Shown here piece after piece: positions 1-8,522 of a stretch of 32,725 nucleotides of DNA. Location: NCBI GenBank assembly GCA_021799715.1, contig JAJYZY010000005.1:1-32725 (forward strand), in the 5' to 3' direction. This stretch comes from Planctomycetota bacterium (GTDB taxonomy: Bacteria; Planctomycetota; Phycisphaerae; WQYP01). Made by a program: the position numbers and the translations under genes. Below the pieces are notes generated by a model that was not told where the DNA came from, searched no databases, and worked only from the letters and a program-made list of their open reading frames with translations. The stretch's first letter is position 1; every line of letters begins with the position of its first letter.

Positions 1-123
1 TCGCACCGACAGATTCTTTCGGAACAACCCACACGATTGCGATGGGTTAGTGTCATCGATTACCGAATGAACGCCGGTTCTTTACCGCCGAAGTGGTTGC
101 GTCCCTTTTGCGTTCCTACTTAG
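1..123 (+). CDS. Possible 3' end of an upstream gene (partial)
   Basis: Frame 1 is open from the first base to a TAG at 121-123, while the other two forward frames hit stops within about 70 bases. The 40 residues end in ...PPKWLRPFCVPT and I do not recognise them. The stop lies just before the ribosome-binding site of the next small ORF, which fits a packed operon. Forty open codons can occur by chance, so this is only a possible C-terminus of a gene starting outside the window. Confidence 0.3.
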   Translation, partial: SHRQILSEQPTRLRWVSVIDYRMNAGSLPPKWLRPFCVPT

Positions 124-135
124 TGGGAGAGGATC

Positions 136-315
136 ATGGATAATCCATCGCCTGATACCACTTTAAACGGCCTGCCGTCGTGGATTACGCCGGAATTGAT
201 CTCCGAGACGATTCGTGCGTGGCAGCCCTATTACGCCCAGCCCTTGACGGTTCAGGACGCTATTGGCATTCTGTTGAGTGTTGGTAATTTATTTGCGGTC
301 TTAGCGGAAGGATAG
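136..315 (+). CDS. Small conserved-looking protein upstream of a recombinase (59 aa)
   Basis: An ATG with a strong ribosome-binding site (GGGAGAGG at 124-131) opens a 59-codon frame ending in TAG at 313-315. The protein contains the phrase LPSWITPELISETIRAWQP, then PLTVQDAIGILLSVGNLF, and looks like a short all-helical protein without membrane segments. From memory, similar short proteins sit just upstream of serine recombinases in planctomycete genomes, but that is recall and not a search result. The next gene starts 6 bases downstream and the recombinase stub follows with an overlap, so the three are probably co-transcribed. Function unknown. It may be a regulator or accessory factor of the recombinase. 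Confidence 0.65.
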   Translation: MDNPSPDTTLNGLPSWITPELISETIRAWQPYYAQPLTVQDAIGILLSVGNLFAVLAEG

Positions 316-320
316 TTTTT

Positions 321-938
321 ATGACAAGTGTGCTGGCATCTGAGAATAGTGATGATGAGAAAATGAAGAAGTTTAAACTTGCGTTTCAGGATGCACACAC
401 TTCGTATTTAAATGTTAATTTTCTTTCTAACATGCAAGAGGGCTTCGAGAAGAGCCTGTGTATTCGATGTTTTTTGCTCCAAAAGTATCCAGGAGAAAAA
501 AAACCAGAGAAACTTCTCAACCAAGCCCATTTTCTCGGTCACGCTTATATGTGTTTGGTTTGGTTGCCCGAGCTCGTTGGAAGAAACTTTAAGGAAGACT
601 TGGCGAAGAAAAACAAAGACATTATTGCGTTTATCGGGAGTAGAGTTAACTTCGATGAGACCTTAAAAAAAATTTCTGGTTATCGAGTTAATCTGTCCCC
701 TGGAGACGAGTGTAAGATCAAAGATTTTGGGGATATACTTCGACTTATAAGAAACGGCCTGTCGCACGCGAGGGTAGAAATAAACCCCTCGAATTTTAAA
801 ATTTCGGACATAGATGATAGGAAAAAAGAACCGGTTGAAACGACGCTTACGCTATCCTGGGAAGACCTTGGTAAAATCGCTGATGCGTACTTACTCGCCG
901 TTAGTGATGTATTATACCCGATGGAATCCAAACCATGA
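321..938 (+). CDS. HEPN-like protein of unknown function, AT-rich
   Basis: This 205-residue protein starts at ATG 321, 8 bases after a GGAAGGA ribosome-binding site that overlaps the end of the preceding ORF. Its base composition is visibly AT-richer than the genes from 2400 onward, with many AAA/GAA codons and several A-runs, which suggests horizontal acquisition. It is soluble and mostly helical, and contains the phrase LIRNGLSHARVEIN. R144-x4-H149 fits the R-x4-6-H catalytic signature of HEPN-fold RNases, a family common in toxin-antitoxin and defence systems. The HEPN assignment rests on this one motif and the helical character, so it is tentative. The stop codon overlaps the recombinase ATG (ATGA at 935-938), indicating translational coupling. 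It may be cargo or a partner of the recombinase module. Confidence 0.6.
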   Translation: MTSVLASENSDDEKMKKFKLAFQDAHTSYLNVNFLSNMQEGFEKSLCIRCFLLQKYPGEKKPEKLLNQAHFLGHAYMCLVWLPELVGRNFKEDLAKKNKDIIAFIGSRVNFDETLKKISGYRVNLSPGDECKIKDFGDILRLIRNGLSHARVEINPSNFKISDIDDRKKEPVETTLTLSWEDLGKIADAYLLAVSDVLYPMESKP

Positions 939-1189
939 AAAGCTTTGTAGCATTAGCACGGGTCAGCAGTCGGGAACAGGAGCGTGAAGGCTTTTCACTG
1001 GATGTGCAGGAAGATGCTCTGCGAGCTTATGCCCAGCGGCACGATGGCACGATTACGAAGATGTACCGGATCGCCGAGACCGCCACCCGTCGTGATGAAC
1101 GTAAAACCTTCAAAGAGTTGATCGCCAATTTCTCTAGGGCGGTGGCTCAAAGATTTCGGTTTATGCTTTCCGGTTTTCCAGGCCGTTGA
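935..1189 (+). pseudogene. Serine recombinase, N-terminal fragment only
   Basis: The first ~65 residues match the resolvase/invertase catalytic domain: FVALARVSSREQE carries the nucleophilic serine, followed by GFSLDVQEDALRAYAQ and the RDERKTFKELI segment (normally R-x-x-F-x-x-ML/LI). Large serine recombinases are about 450-700 residues long. Here recognisable homology stops near base 1130 and a non-homologous tail runs to a TGA at 1187-1189. The catalytic E-helix, DNA-binding and zinc/coiled-coil parts are absent, and no remnant is visible before the tRNA at 1691. The start is an ATG overlapping the previous stop. The fragment cannot be an active recombinase. The break coincides with the 3' end of the convergent four-helix-bundle gene, suggesting insertion or deletion here. 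Confidence 0.8.
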
Positions 1190-1523
1190 TCAGGCCGGAG
1201 AGCATTTTGGATATTTCCTCCAGTTCCATCCGCAGTTGGACATGCGCTTCTAAGGTTACCAATTTACGGCGGCGGGCTATTTCCATCAGCGCTACACATT
1301 CCTGTACCGAACCACGCGCTATCATGAAAAAGTGTTTGCGATCTGGAACGGTAAAGCGACCATTGCCTTCGGCAATATTGGCGGCGATGGAAACGGACGC
1401 GCGGTTCAGTTGGTCGGCTAGAAAATAAAATCCGCGTGGGAATTCGGAGGTCGCAACGAGGATCCGCTCGGCAAGGTCAATGGACTTTTGATAAACATCG
1501 AGTTTTTCAAACATGAATGCCAT
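1161..1523 (-). CDS. Four-helix-bundle protein (S23/IVS family)
   Basis: The 120-residue product starts MAFMFEKLDVYQKSIDLAER and shows the hallmarks of the four-helix-bundle family named after ORFs in 23S rRNA intervening sequences: FEKLDVYQK at the N-terminus, QLNRASVSIAANIAEGNGR in the second helix, and FMIARGSVQECVALMEIARR in the third. ATG 1523 was chosen over the TTG at 1541 because GGGAGAG lies 6 bases upstream of it. The family is related to the Avd accessory protein of diversity-generating retroelements, but no reverse transcriptase or template repeat is present here. Its 3' end overlaps the tail of the truncated recombinase, and its leader contains a long inverted repeat. The molecular role is unknown. 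The Avd relatives bind nucleic acid, so RNA or DNA binding is plausible. Confidence 0.85.
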   Translation of the reverse strand: MAFMFEKLDVYQKSIDLAERILVATSEFPRGFYFLADQLNRASVSIAANIAEGNGRFTVPDRKHFFMIARGSVQECVALMEIARRRKLVTLEAHVQLRMELEEISKMLSGLINGLENRKA

Positions 1524-1549
1524 GGGAAATCTCTCCCGCAAATAACGCT

Positions 1550-1654
1550 GAGCAGGTGATCAGTTGAACAGGTGACCGTCAGGTGGAATCTCTCCGCTCA
1601 CGGCAACAGCACTATTTTCCTCCGGCCTTTGTGTGTTCTCCTGATCTCCTGCTC
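1550..1654 (-). repeat. Long inverted repeat in leader of four-helix-bundle gene
   Basis: Arms at 1550-1570 and 1634-1654 are 21 bases each and complementary at 18 of 21 positions. The order is 7 pairs (GAGCAGG/CCTGCTC), one mismatch, 6 pairs (GATCAG/CTGATC), a two-base mismatch, then 5 pairs (GAACA/TGTTC). The 63-base loop contains GGAGG and short repeats of the CAGGTGA word (also CACCTGCTC at 1662-1670). Read in the gene's sense it would fold into a long hairpin ending about 27 bases before the ATG. It may be an RNA control element or the terminus of a mobile unit. Confidence 0.6.
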
Positions 1655-1670
1655 CAAATTCACCTGCTCT

Positions 1671-1691
1671 ATTTTGGCCTGCGGCCAAAAT
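1671..1691. repeat. Perfect 9-bp palindrome at the tRNA 3' end
   Basis: ATTTTGGCC and GGCCAAAAT flank a TGC loop. The last base is the complement of the tRNA-Pro discriminator position, so the hairpin begins exactly where the tRNA ends on the minus strand. There is no long T-run after it, so it is at best a weak terminator. It could also mark an old integration or processing boundary. Confidence 0.55.
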
Positions 1692-1765
1692 CGGGGCGAC
1701 AGGATTCGAACCTGCGACCTCTTAGTCCCGAACCAAGCGCTCTAGCCAAGCTGAGCTACGCCCCG
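1691..1765 (-). tRNA. tRNA-Pro (anticodon CGG)
   Basis: The minus strand folds into a full cloverleaf: acceptor CGGGGCG pairs with CGCCCCG, the D arm is GCTC/GAGC with a GG-containing loop, the anticodon arm is CTTGG-TTCGGGA-CTAAG with one G-T pair, and the T arm is GCAGG-TTCGAAT-CCTGT. The loop places CGG at positions 34-36, reading the proline codon CCG. The discriminator base is A and no CCA is encoded. tRNA genes are common integration sites, which fits the recombinase remnant nearby, but no duplicated tRNA 3' end was seen in the window. Confidence 0.93.
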
Positions 1766-2289
1766 TTTAGGTTCGTTATCCTATCCGAAACTTTCGGTTT
1801 CTTCCACCGCACTGGAGGTCTGAACCAATCGCCGGGGCGCAACGGCGCGTTTTTTGGTTCCCAATCCCATGAAACAGTGGCGATGATGGCGTACTCCACC
1901 GTGATGGTACGGCCAGATGCCAGGCCGCAGAGGGGGCCGAACGGCACGCCGCCCCGCGGGGTGCGGCTGAAATGCCATGTCTGCTTTGTTACAGGATATT
2001 GCGGCCACATCATCCACACAAGGCTTGAACATTCCGCCCCAAATACTCGACATTTACGCATATCGCAATCCCGGCCATTCCTCGGACAGGCGCCCGGCGA
2101 CCGATTTTTGGGCGCGGCCATCACGACGTCAAATCGGGTGCAGATCAAGTCGTTTGGCCCTGCGGGGGCGGGATACTTTTATGGTGCGTTCCGTCGCCAG
2201 CGAAGCCGGCTGCCATGTGACAAGTTCCCGCGCGGCCGTGCGGCCCGGAAAAATTGCCACACCACAATTTTTTATCTTCCGCGGACTAT
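1766..2289. other. Non-coding stretch between tRNA-Pro and gltB promoter
   Basis: About 520 bases without a convincing gene. Long frames exist on both strands, but they lack ribosome-binding sites, contain no recognisable motif, and either run antisense through or end inside the tRNA. It must hold the tRNA promoter on the minus strand. I could not pick that out clearly. Confidence 0.5.
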
Positions 2290-2318
2290 TTGATCCAATG
2301 GCCCGTCATAAGTAGAAT
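2290..2318 (+). promoter_or_regulatory. sigma70-type promoter of gltBD
   Basis: TTGATC (2290-2295) and TAGAAT (2313-2318) are separated by 17 bases, matching 4 of 6 and 5 of 6 consensus positions. Transcription would start near 2325, about 80 bases before gltB. A 6-bp hairpin (TGCGAT/ATCGCA, 2327-2347) would lie at the very 5' end of the transcript. No clear sigma54 (GG-N10-GC) element was found. Confidence 0.55.
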
Positions 2319-2405
2319 AAAGGACTTGCGATTTTACAGGTATCGCAGGGCGGCGGCAGGAATTGTTTGAAGCGAGGGTATGCCTCAGGCATGGAGGTTT
2401 GTAAG

Positions 2406-5400
2406 TTGGAACAACACAATGGCCCGGGATTCAAACCCGGTAAGATGGGTCTCTATGATCCACAATTTGAACATGACAGTTGCGGCGTCGGCTTTATTGC
2501 GCACATTAAAGGCCGCAAAAGCCCATCTATTGTCTCTGACGCCCTGACCATGCTGGAGCACATGGAGCATCGCGGGGCCTGTGGCTGTGAGGAAAATACC
2601 GGCGACGGGGCCGGCATTCTCACAGGTTTGCCGCATGAATTTCTGGTTAAAGTCGCCAAAAGAGACGCCAACATAAGCCTTCCCGCCGCCGGAAGTTATG
2701 GCGTGGGGATTGTCTTTTTACCATCGGACAATGAACAGCGGGCCTGGTGCGAAAAGGCATTTGCCGCGGCCATACAGGATCGCAAACTTACGTTATTGGG
2801 CTGGCGTGATGTGCCGGTGGATAACAGCATGATCGGGCACTCGGCCAAGCGCACGGAACCGCGGATGAAAATGGTCTTTATCTCCGGTCCGAAGGGGATG
2901 GATCAACATGCGCTGGACCGGGAACTTTACATTGTCCGCAAGCAGGCAACCAAATCCGTGCGCCTGGCGGAATTGCCCCAGGCGGACTATTTTTATGTAT
3001 GCAGTCTTTCCACCACTGTTCTGATTTACAAGGGGCAACTGACTTCGGGTCAGGTGCGGGAGTATTTCCGCGCTGATCTGATGGATGCGGATTATCAAAC
3101 CCATCTGGCACTGGTGCATTCACGCTTCAGCACCAACACCTTTCCTTCCTGGAGTCGGGCGCAGCCGATGCGATTTATGGCCCACAATGGCGAGATCAAC
3201 ACTCGTCGGGGCAACAGCAATTGGATGCACGCCCGCGAAGGCATGTTTGCCGGGGGGCCATTCGGCAAAGAAGTGGACCTGATCAAACCGGTCATTGAAG
3301 GTGATTCATCGGATTCCGGAGAATTTGACAACTGCCTGGAAATGCTGGTGCAAAACGGCCGATCATTGCCGCACGCGGTGATGATGATGATACCTGAAGC
3401 GTGGCAGAACCATGAATCCATGGATCCGCGGCGACGGGCGTTTTATGAATATCACTCCTGCATGATGGAACCCTGGGATGGGCCGGCGTCAGTGGCGTTC
3501 ACCGACGGACATCTCATTGGTGCGGTTCTGGATCGCAACGGTCTGCGCCCAAGCCGGTATTACGTTACCAAAGACGATCTGGTCATCATGGCCAGTGAAG
3601 TGGGCGTATTGCAGGTTGCGCCTGAAAATGTCGCCCGCAAAGGCCGACTGCAACCGGGCCGGATGTTCCTGGTGGATTTCCAGCAGGGTCGCATTATTGA
3701 TGACTCGGAAATTAAATCAGCCCTCGCCGGGGAACACCCTTACGGCCAATGGCTGGAAAAGCAGCGCATAACTCTTGATGAATTGGCCCAGCCGGCCAAC
3801 GTGCCGGGATTTGATCCCGAAACGCTGCTTACCCGCGCCCAGTGTCTGGGTTACACGACCGAAGATCTCATGAAACTGCTGCTGCCAATGGGAACCAATG
3901 GGCTGGAACCCATCGGATCAATGGGCAACGATGCGGCTCTGGCGTGTTTGAGCGATCAGCCGCGGCTGGTGTATGATTATTTCAAACAGTCCTTTGCACA
4001 GGTAACCAATCCGCCGCTGGATTCAGACAAAGAATATATTGTCATGAGTCTGGAAAGCTACATCGGCCCGGAACGCAATATTCTGCAGGCCAGTGAGGAA
4101 CATTGTCACCGCCTGCTCTTGACGCAACCGATATTGACCAATCAACAATTGGCGAAAATTAAAGCCATGGATCATCGCGGCTGGAAAACCCGCACCATCG
4201 ATGCGGTATTTGACCGTGACGGCGGCGAAAACGCCCTGACCGACGCTTTGGACCGCATTTGCCGTGAGACCTCACAGGCCATCGAACAGGGCTATCCGCT
4301 GGTGGTACTGACGGATCGGGCCATGGATGAATCGCACGTTGCCCTGCCGGCGTTGCTGGCATGCGGCGCGGTGCATCATCATCTGGTGCGGCAGGGCACG
4401 CGCACGCGCATCGGGCTGGTTCTGGAAACCGGCGAAGCGCGGGAAGTGCATCATCATGCCATGCTGATCGGATACGGGGCCGATGCGATCAATCCCTATC
4501 TGGCTTTTGAAACGCTGTGGAATCTGCGGCGCGAAGGCCTGATAGATTCCGCCACGGATGACGACAAGCTGGTGAAAAATTACATCAAAGCCGCCGGCAA
4601 GGGCCTGTATAAAGTCATGAGCAAAATGGGCATTTCCACGCTGCAAAGCTACAAGGGTGCCCAGATTTTTGAAGGCATCGGACTGCACCGCAACGTCATT
4701 GACCGCTGTTTTGCCGGGACCGTATCCAAAATTGACGGCGTGGATTTTCCGGTGTTGTACCGCGAAGCCCTGCGCCGCCATGAAATTGGGTACCCCATTG
4801 ATCCGGGAGAGGTGCGTTTGCCGGTATTGCCGGAGGGCGGACAATATTCCTGGCGCAAGCATGGCGAGCAGCATTTGCTGAATCCGGAATCCATTGCGAG
4901 CCTGCAGGAAGCCGCGCGGGGCAACAGCCGCGAGGCCTATGCGCGCTACGCCAAGCTTATCAATGAACAAAGCGGGCATTTATGCACGTTGCGCGGATTG
5001 TTCAAGCTTAAACCCGGTGACGCCCCGGTGATGCTGGCGGAAGTGGAACCGGCCAGTGAAATAGTCAAACGTTTTGCCACTGGCGCAATGAGTCTGGGGT
5101 CCATTTCACCGGAAGCGCATGAAAGCCTGGCCATAGCCATGAACCGCATAGGCGGTAAGTCCAATACTGGTGAAGGCGGAGAGGATGCGCGGCGATTCAA
5201 GCGCGACGCCAACGGAGATTCGCGCCGATCGGCCATTAAGCAAGTTGCCAGCGCCCGCTTTGGCGTAACGATTCATTATCTGACCAATGCGGACGAATTA
5301 CAGATAAAAATGGCCCAGGGTGCCAAACCCGGTGAAGGTGGGCAGTTGCCGGGGCACAAGGTTGATGATTACATCGGCCGCCTGCGTCACGCCACGCCGG

Positions 5401-6980
5401 GCGTGCAGTTGATCAGCCCGCCGCCGCATCATGATATTTACTCCATTGAAGACTTGGCCCAGTTGATCCATGATCTCAAAAATGCCAATCCCTCCGCCCG
5501 CATCAGCGTCAAGCTGGTGGCGGAAGTTGGCGTGGGAACGGTTGCCGCGGGCGTATCGAAGGCGCATGCCGACCATGTGGTCATTGCCGGCCATGATGGC
5601 GGCACCGGCGCATCGCCGCTGACAAGCATTAAACACGCCGGCACGCCATGGGAACTCGGCCTGGCGGAAACGCACCAGACACTGGTACTTAACGATTTGC
5701 GCAGCCGCATTGTTGTGCAGGTGGACGGACAGTTAAAAACCGGCCGGGATGTCATCATCGGCGCATTGCTGGGGGCGGAAGAATTCGGCTTTGCCACGGT
5801 TCCGCTGGTCACGCTGGGTTGCATCATGATGCGGGTATGCCATTTGAATACCTGCCCGGTGGGCATTGCCACGCAAGACCCGATACTGCGTAAGAAATTT
5901 GAGGGCAAGCCGGAGTATGTGGTGAACTTCATGTTCCTGCTGGCGGAAGAAGTTCGGGAACTCATGGCCTATATGGGATTCCGAACTTTCAATGAACTTA
6001 TCGGCCGCGTGGATCGCCTGGAGGTTGGCGAAGCCATTCGCCATTGGAAGGCCCAGGGGCTGGACCTCACGCCGATACTTTCACCGGCGGTAAAACTTTA
6101 TGACAACGTGGATGTATACGCCACGAAAAAACAGGATCACGGTTTGGAACTGGCGCTGGATAATGACATTATCCGCGATGCCAAAGCCGCCCTGGAAACG
6201 CGGAAAGCCGTGCGATTGGAATATAACATTAAGAATATCAACCGCACGGTTGGCACCATGCTTAGCCATGAAATTGCCAAGCGCTATGGCGAAGAAGGCC
6301 TGCCGGCCAACACCATACATATCAAATTGAATGGTTCCGCGGGGCAGAGTCTGGGAGCGTGGCTGGCACGGGGCGTGGAAATTGAGCTGGAAGGCGATGC
6401 GAACGATTATGTCGGCAAAGGGCTTTCGGGCGGAACAATTGTGGTCTACCCGGACCGTCGCAGCACGTATAAAGCGGAGGAAAACATCCTCATCGGCAAT
6501 GTGGCGCTCTATGGAGCCACCAGCGGCAACGCCTATTTTCGTGGGGTTGCCGGGGAACGTTTCTGTGTGCGCAATTCCGGAGCCAACGCGGTGGTGGAAG
6601 CAGTGGGCGACCATGGATGTGAATACATGACCGGCGGCCGGGCGGTAATTCTGGGGCCGACAGGGCGCAACTTTGCGGCGGGCATGTCCGGCGGCATAGC
6701 GTATGTGTACGATCCGGAGGATATTTTCCTGGCCCGGTGCAATCTGGCGATGGTCGAATTGGAAAAAGTCGTTGATCCTGGAGATATTGCCGAATTGAAA
6801 GACATGATTGAATCGCATCAGAAGCTCACAGGCAGCACCGTTGCAAAGGCGATCTTAGCCAATTGGAACACAGCGGTTTCGCGTTTCCACAAAGTTATGC
6901 CAATTGAGTATCGCAAAGCATTGGAGAAACGTGCGGCCATGGCCGGCGGCAACGTTAAACAGGAGGTGGGTCATGGGTAA
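2406..6980 (+). CDS. gltB: Glutamate synthase, large (alpha) subunit
   Basis: GltB makes two L-glutamate from L-glutamine, 2-oxoglutarate and reducing power, with GltD. The ~1524-residue protein has the standard order: class II glutamine amidotransferase with the HDSCGVGF motif, whose Cys (codon at 2481) becomes the N-terminal nucleophile after propeptide removal; the central domain; the FMN/2-oxoglutarate synthase domain ([32 protein letters not shown]); and the C-terminal GxGxG beta-helix. The 3Fe-4S cysteines are C-x5-C-x4-C at 5820-5855 ([10 protein letters not shown]). Start: TTG 2406 has GGAGG exactly 8 bases upstream. Alternatives are ATG 2391, TTG 2367 and ATG 2445; all leave the catalytic Cys downstream. 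gltD overlaps its end by 8 bases. Confidence 0.97.
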   Translation: MEQHNGPGFKPGKMGLYDPQFEHDSCGVGFIAHIKGRKSPSIVSDALTMLEHMEHRGACGCEENTGDGAGILTGLPHEFLVKVAKRDANISLPAAGSYGVGIVFLPSDNEQRAWCEKAFAAAIQDRKLTLLGWRDVPVDNSMIGHSAKRTEPRMKMVFISGPKGMDQHALDRELYIVRKQATKSVRLAELPQADYFYVCSLSTTVLIYKGQLTSGQVREYFRADLMDADYQTHLALVHSRFSTNTFPSWSRAQPMRFMAHNGEINTRRGNSNWMHAREGMFAGGPFGKEVDLIKPVIEGDSSDSGEFDNCLEMLVQNGRSLPHAVMMMIPEAWQNHESMDPRRRAFYEYHSCMMEPWDGPASVAFTDGHLIGAVLDRNGLRPSRYYVTKDDLVIMASEVGVLQVAPENVARKGRLQPGRMFLVDFQQGRIIDDSEIKSALAGEHPYGQWLEKQRITLDELAQPANVPGFDPETLLTRAQCLGYTTEDLMKLLLPMGTNGLEPIGSMGNDAALACLSDQPRLVYDYFKQSFAQVTNPPLDSDKEYIVMSLESYIGPERNILQASEEHCHRLLLTQPILTNQQLAKIKAMDHRGWKTRTIDAVFDRDGGENALTDALDRICRETSQAIEQGYPLVVLTDRAMDESHVALPALLACGAVHHHLVRQGTRTRIGLVLETGEAREVHHHAMLIGYGADAINPYLAFETLWNLRREGLIDSATDDDKLVKNYIKAAGKGLYKVMSKMGISTLQSYKGAQIFEGIGLHRNVIDRCFAGTVSKIDGVDFPVLYREALRRHEIGYPIDPGEVRLPVLPEGGQYSWRKHGEQHLLNPESIASLQEAARGNSREAYARYAKLINEQSGHLCTLRGLFKLKPGDAPVMLAEVEPASEIVKRFATGAMSLGSISPEAHESLAIAMNRIGGKSNTGEGGEDARRFKRDANGDSRRSAIKQVASARFGVTIHYLTNADELQIKMAQGAKPGEGGQLPGHKVDDYIGRLRHATPGVQLISPPPHHDIYSIEDLAQLIHDLKNANPSARISVKLVAEVGVGTVAAGVSKAHADHVVIAGHDGGTGASPLTSIKHAGTPWELGLAETHQTLVLNDLRSRIVVQVDGQLKTGRDVIIGALLGAEEFGFATVPLVTLGCIMMRVCHLNTCPVGIATQDPILRKKFEGKPEYVVNFMFLLAEEVRELMAYMGFRTFNELIGRVDRLEVGEAIRHWKAQGLDLTPILSPAVKLYDNVDVYATKKQDHGLELALDNDIIRDAKAALETRKAVRLEYNIKNINRTVGTMLSHEIAKRYGEEGLPANTIHIKLNGSAGQSLGAWLARGVEIELEGDANDYVGKGLSGGTIVVYPDRRSTYKAEENILIGNVALYGATSGNAYFRGVAGERFCVRNSGANAVVEAVGDHGCEYMTGGRAVILGPTGRNFAAGMSGGIAYVYDPEDIFLARCNLAMVELEKVVDPGDIAELKDMIESHQKLTGSTVAKAILANWNTAVSRFHKVMPIEYRKALEKRAAMAGGNVKQEVGHG

Positions 6981-8430
6981 ACCTACCGGCTTTATGGAAT
7001 TTCCCCGGGAAATACCCGCCAGCCGCCAGGCCCGGTTGCGCGTGCTGGATTGGAATGAATTTCATGAACACCTCCCGGATGATAAACTCCGCACGCAGGG
7101 CGCTCGGTGCATGGATTGTGGCGTGCCATTCTGCCAAAGCGGATGCCCCGTAAACAACCTCATTCCGGAATGGAATGATCTGATCTACAAAGATCAATGG
7201 AAACAGGCCATCACCCGGCTCTGGAGCACCAATAATTTTCCGGAATTTACCGGACGCGTATGCCCCGCTCCGTGCGAAGGATCATGCGTGCTGGGCATTA
7301 ATGAGCCACCGGTAACCATAAAAAACATCGAACAGTCCATTATCGACCACGCCTGGGAAAATGGCTGGGTGGTGCCGCACCCCCCCGCCGTGCGCACCGG
7401 CAAAAAAGTTGCGGTGATCGGATCGGGTCCCGCCGGACTGGCCGCCGCGGATCAGCTTAACAAGGCCGGTCATCTGGTCACGGTTTTTGAACGGTCCGAC
7501 CGCATTGGCGGCCTGCTGATGTACGGCATTCCCAATATGAAGCTTGATAAGGCGGCGGTTGTGGATCGCCGCACGCGGCTTATGGAACAGGAGGGCGTAA
7601 AATTTGTCGTCAATACCCATGTCGGCAAGGATGTGGATGTGCATGAACTCATGCATGAATTCGACGCCATGATTTTAGCCTGCGGTGCCACCAAACCACG
7701 CGATCTTAAAGTTCCGGGGCGGGAACTGCGGGGCATTCATTTTGCCGTGCCGTTCCTCCACGCTAATACCAAAAGCCTGCTGGATTCCAATCTGCGGGAC
7801 GGGCAGTATCTGTCCGCGAAGGACCAGGATGTGATCGTCATCGGTGGCGGAGATACCGGCACGGATTGCATCGGAACATCCCTGCGGCACGGCTGCAAAA
7901 GCCTGGTTAACTTTGAACTTATGCCGCAACCTCCGGGCACGCGGGCTCCGGATAATCCATGGCCGCAGTGGCCGAGGATTTACCGCACGGATTACGGCCA
8001 TGAAGAGGCGGCGGCCGCATTTGGACATGATCCACGCAATTACCGTCTGCTGACCAAAGAATTCATCGGCGATGACAACGGCCATGTCAAGGCGGTTAAG
8101 TCCATAGAAGTGCAATGGACCGGAACCAATGGCAAAATTTCTATGACGGAAATACCCGGCACGGAAAAAATCTGGCCGGCAAATCTGGTGCTGCTGGCAA
8201 TGGGATTTCTTGGGCCGGAAGATACGATTGTCAAACAATTGGGCCTGGAGACGGATCTGCGTTCCAATTTCAAGGCGGATTATGGAAAATACGCGACATC
8301 GGTGGAAGGTGTCTTCGCCGCCGGCGACTGCCGCCGCGGACAGTCGCTTGTGGTCTGGGCGATTAATGAAGGTCGCGGCGCAGCGCGCCAATGTGATCTC
8401 TATTTGATGGGCCATACGGAACTGCCTTAA
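6973..8430 (+). CDS. gltD: Glutamate synthase, small (beta) subunit
   Basis: GltD takes electrons from NADPH and passes them through FAD and iron-sulfur clusters to GltB. The 485-residue protein has the N-terminal cysteine clusters ([14 protein letters not shown] and CPAPCEGSC) that bind 4Fe-4S centres, the FAD motif [14 protein letters not shown], the second nucleotide-binding motif [13 protein letters not shown], and the C-terminal FAD phrase [18 protein letters not shown]. Its length is normal for the family. ATG 6973 has AGGAGGT at 6961-6967 and lies 8 bases inside the gltB reading frame, so the subunits are probably translationally coupled. No terminator with a T-run was found after the stop. 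Confidence 0.97.
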   Translation: MGKPTGFMEFPREIPASRQARLRVLDWNEFHEHLPDDKLRTQGARCMDCGVPFCQSGCPVNNLIPEWNDLIYKDQWKQAITRLWSTNNFPEFTGRVCPAPCEGSCVLGINEPPVTIKNIEQSIIDHAWENGWVVPHPPAVRTGKKVAVIGSGPAGLAAADQLNKAGHLVTVFERSDRIGGLLMYGIPNMKLDKAAVVDRRTRLMEQEGVKFVVNTHVGKDVDVHELMHEFDAMILACGATKPRDLKVPGRELRGIHFAVPFLHANTKSLLDSNLRDGQYLSAKDQDVIVIGGGDTGTDCIGTSLRHGCKSLVNFELMPQPPGTRAPDNPWPQWPRIYRTDYGHEEAAAAFGHDPRNYRLLTKEFIGDDNGHVKAVKSIEVQWTGTNGKISMTEIPGTEKIWPANLVLLAMGFLGPEDTIVKQLGLETDLRSNFKADYGKYATSVEGVFAAGDCRRGQSLVVWAINEGRGAARQCDLYLMGHTELP

Positions 8431-8522
8431 CTTCGTGGTTAGCCGCCCATGCTCATGGAGTTATATCGTGCGGATTTAACGTTGCGCCCCCCACCAAATT
8501 GCGCCACGATAGAGGATCATCC

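Noticed and set aside
1161..1523. Diversity-generating retroelement, because the gene is Avd-like
   Set aside because: No reverse transcriptase, template repeat or variable repeat is present anywhere in the window.
1756..2148. Minus-strand frame of 130 codons
   Set aside because: It ends inside tRNA-Pro on the same strand and shows no recognisable family. It is probably chance.
2213..2223. ATGTGACAAGT word upstream of gltB, similar to the PL4 operator
   Set aside because: A single shorter copy lacking the second repeat, and far from the gltB promoter. Likely coincidence.
1583..2293. Long plus-strand frame of 236 codons
   Set aside because: It runs antisense through the tRNA gene and gives the well-known artefact phrase GRQDSNLRP. 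It has no motif and no ribosome-binding site.
4272..4979. Large reverse frames inside gltB (also 6081-6818)
   Set aside because: They lie opposite a fully recognisable gltB and contain no motifs. They are antisense shadows.
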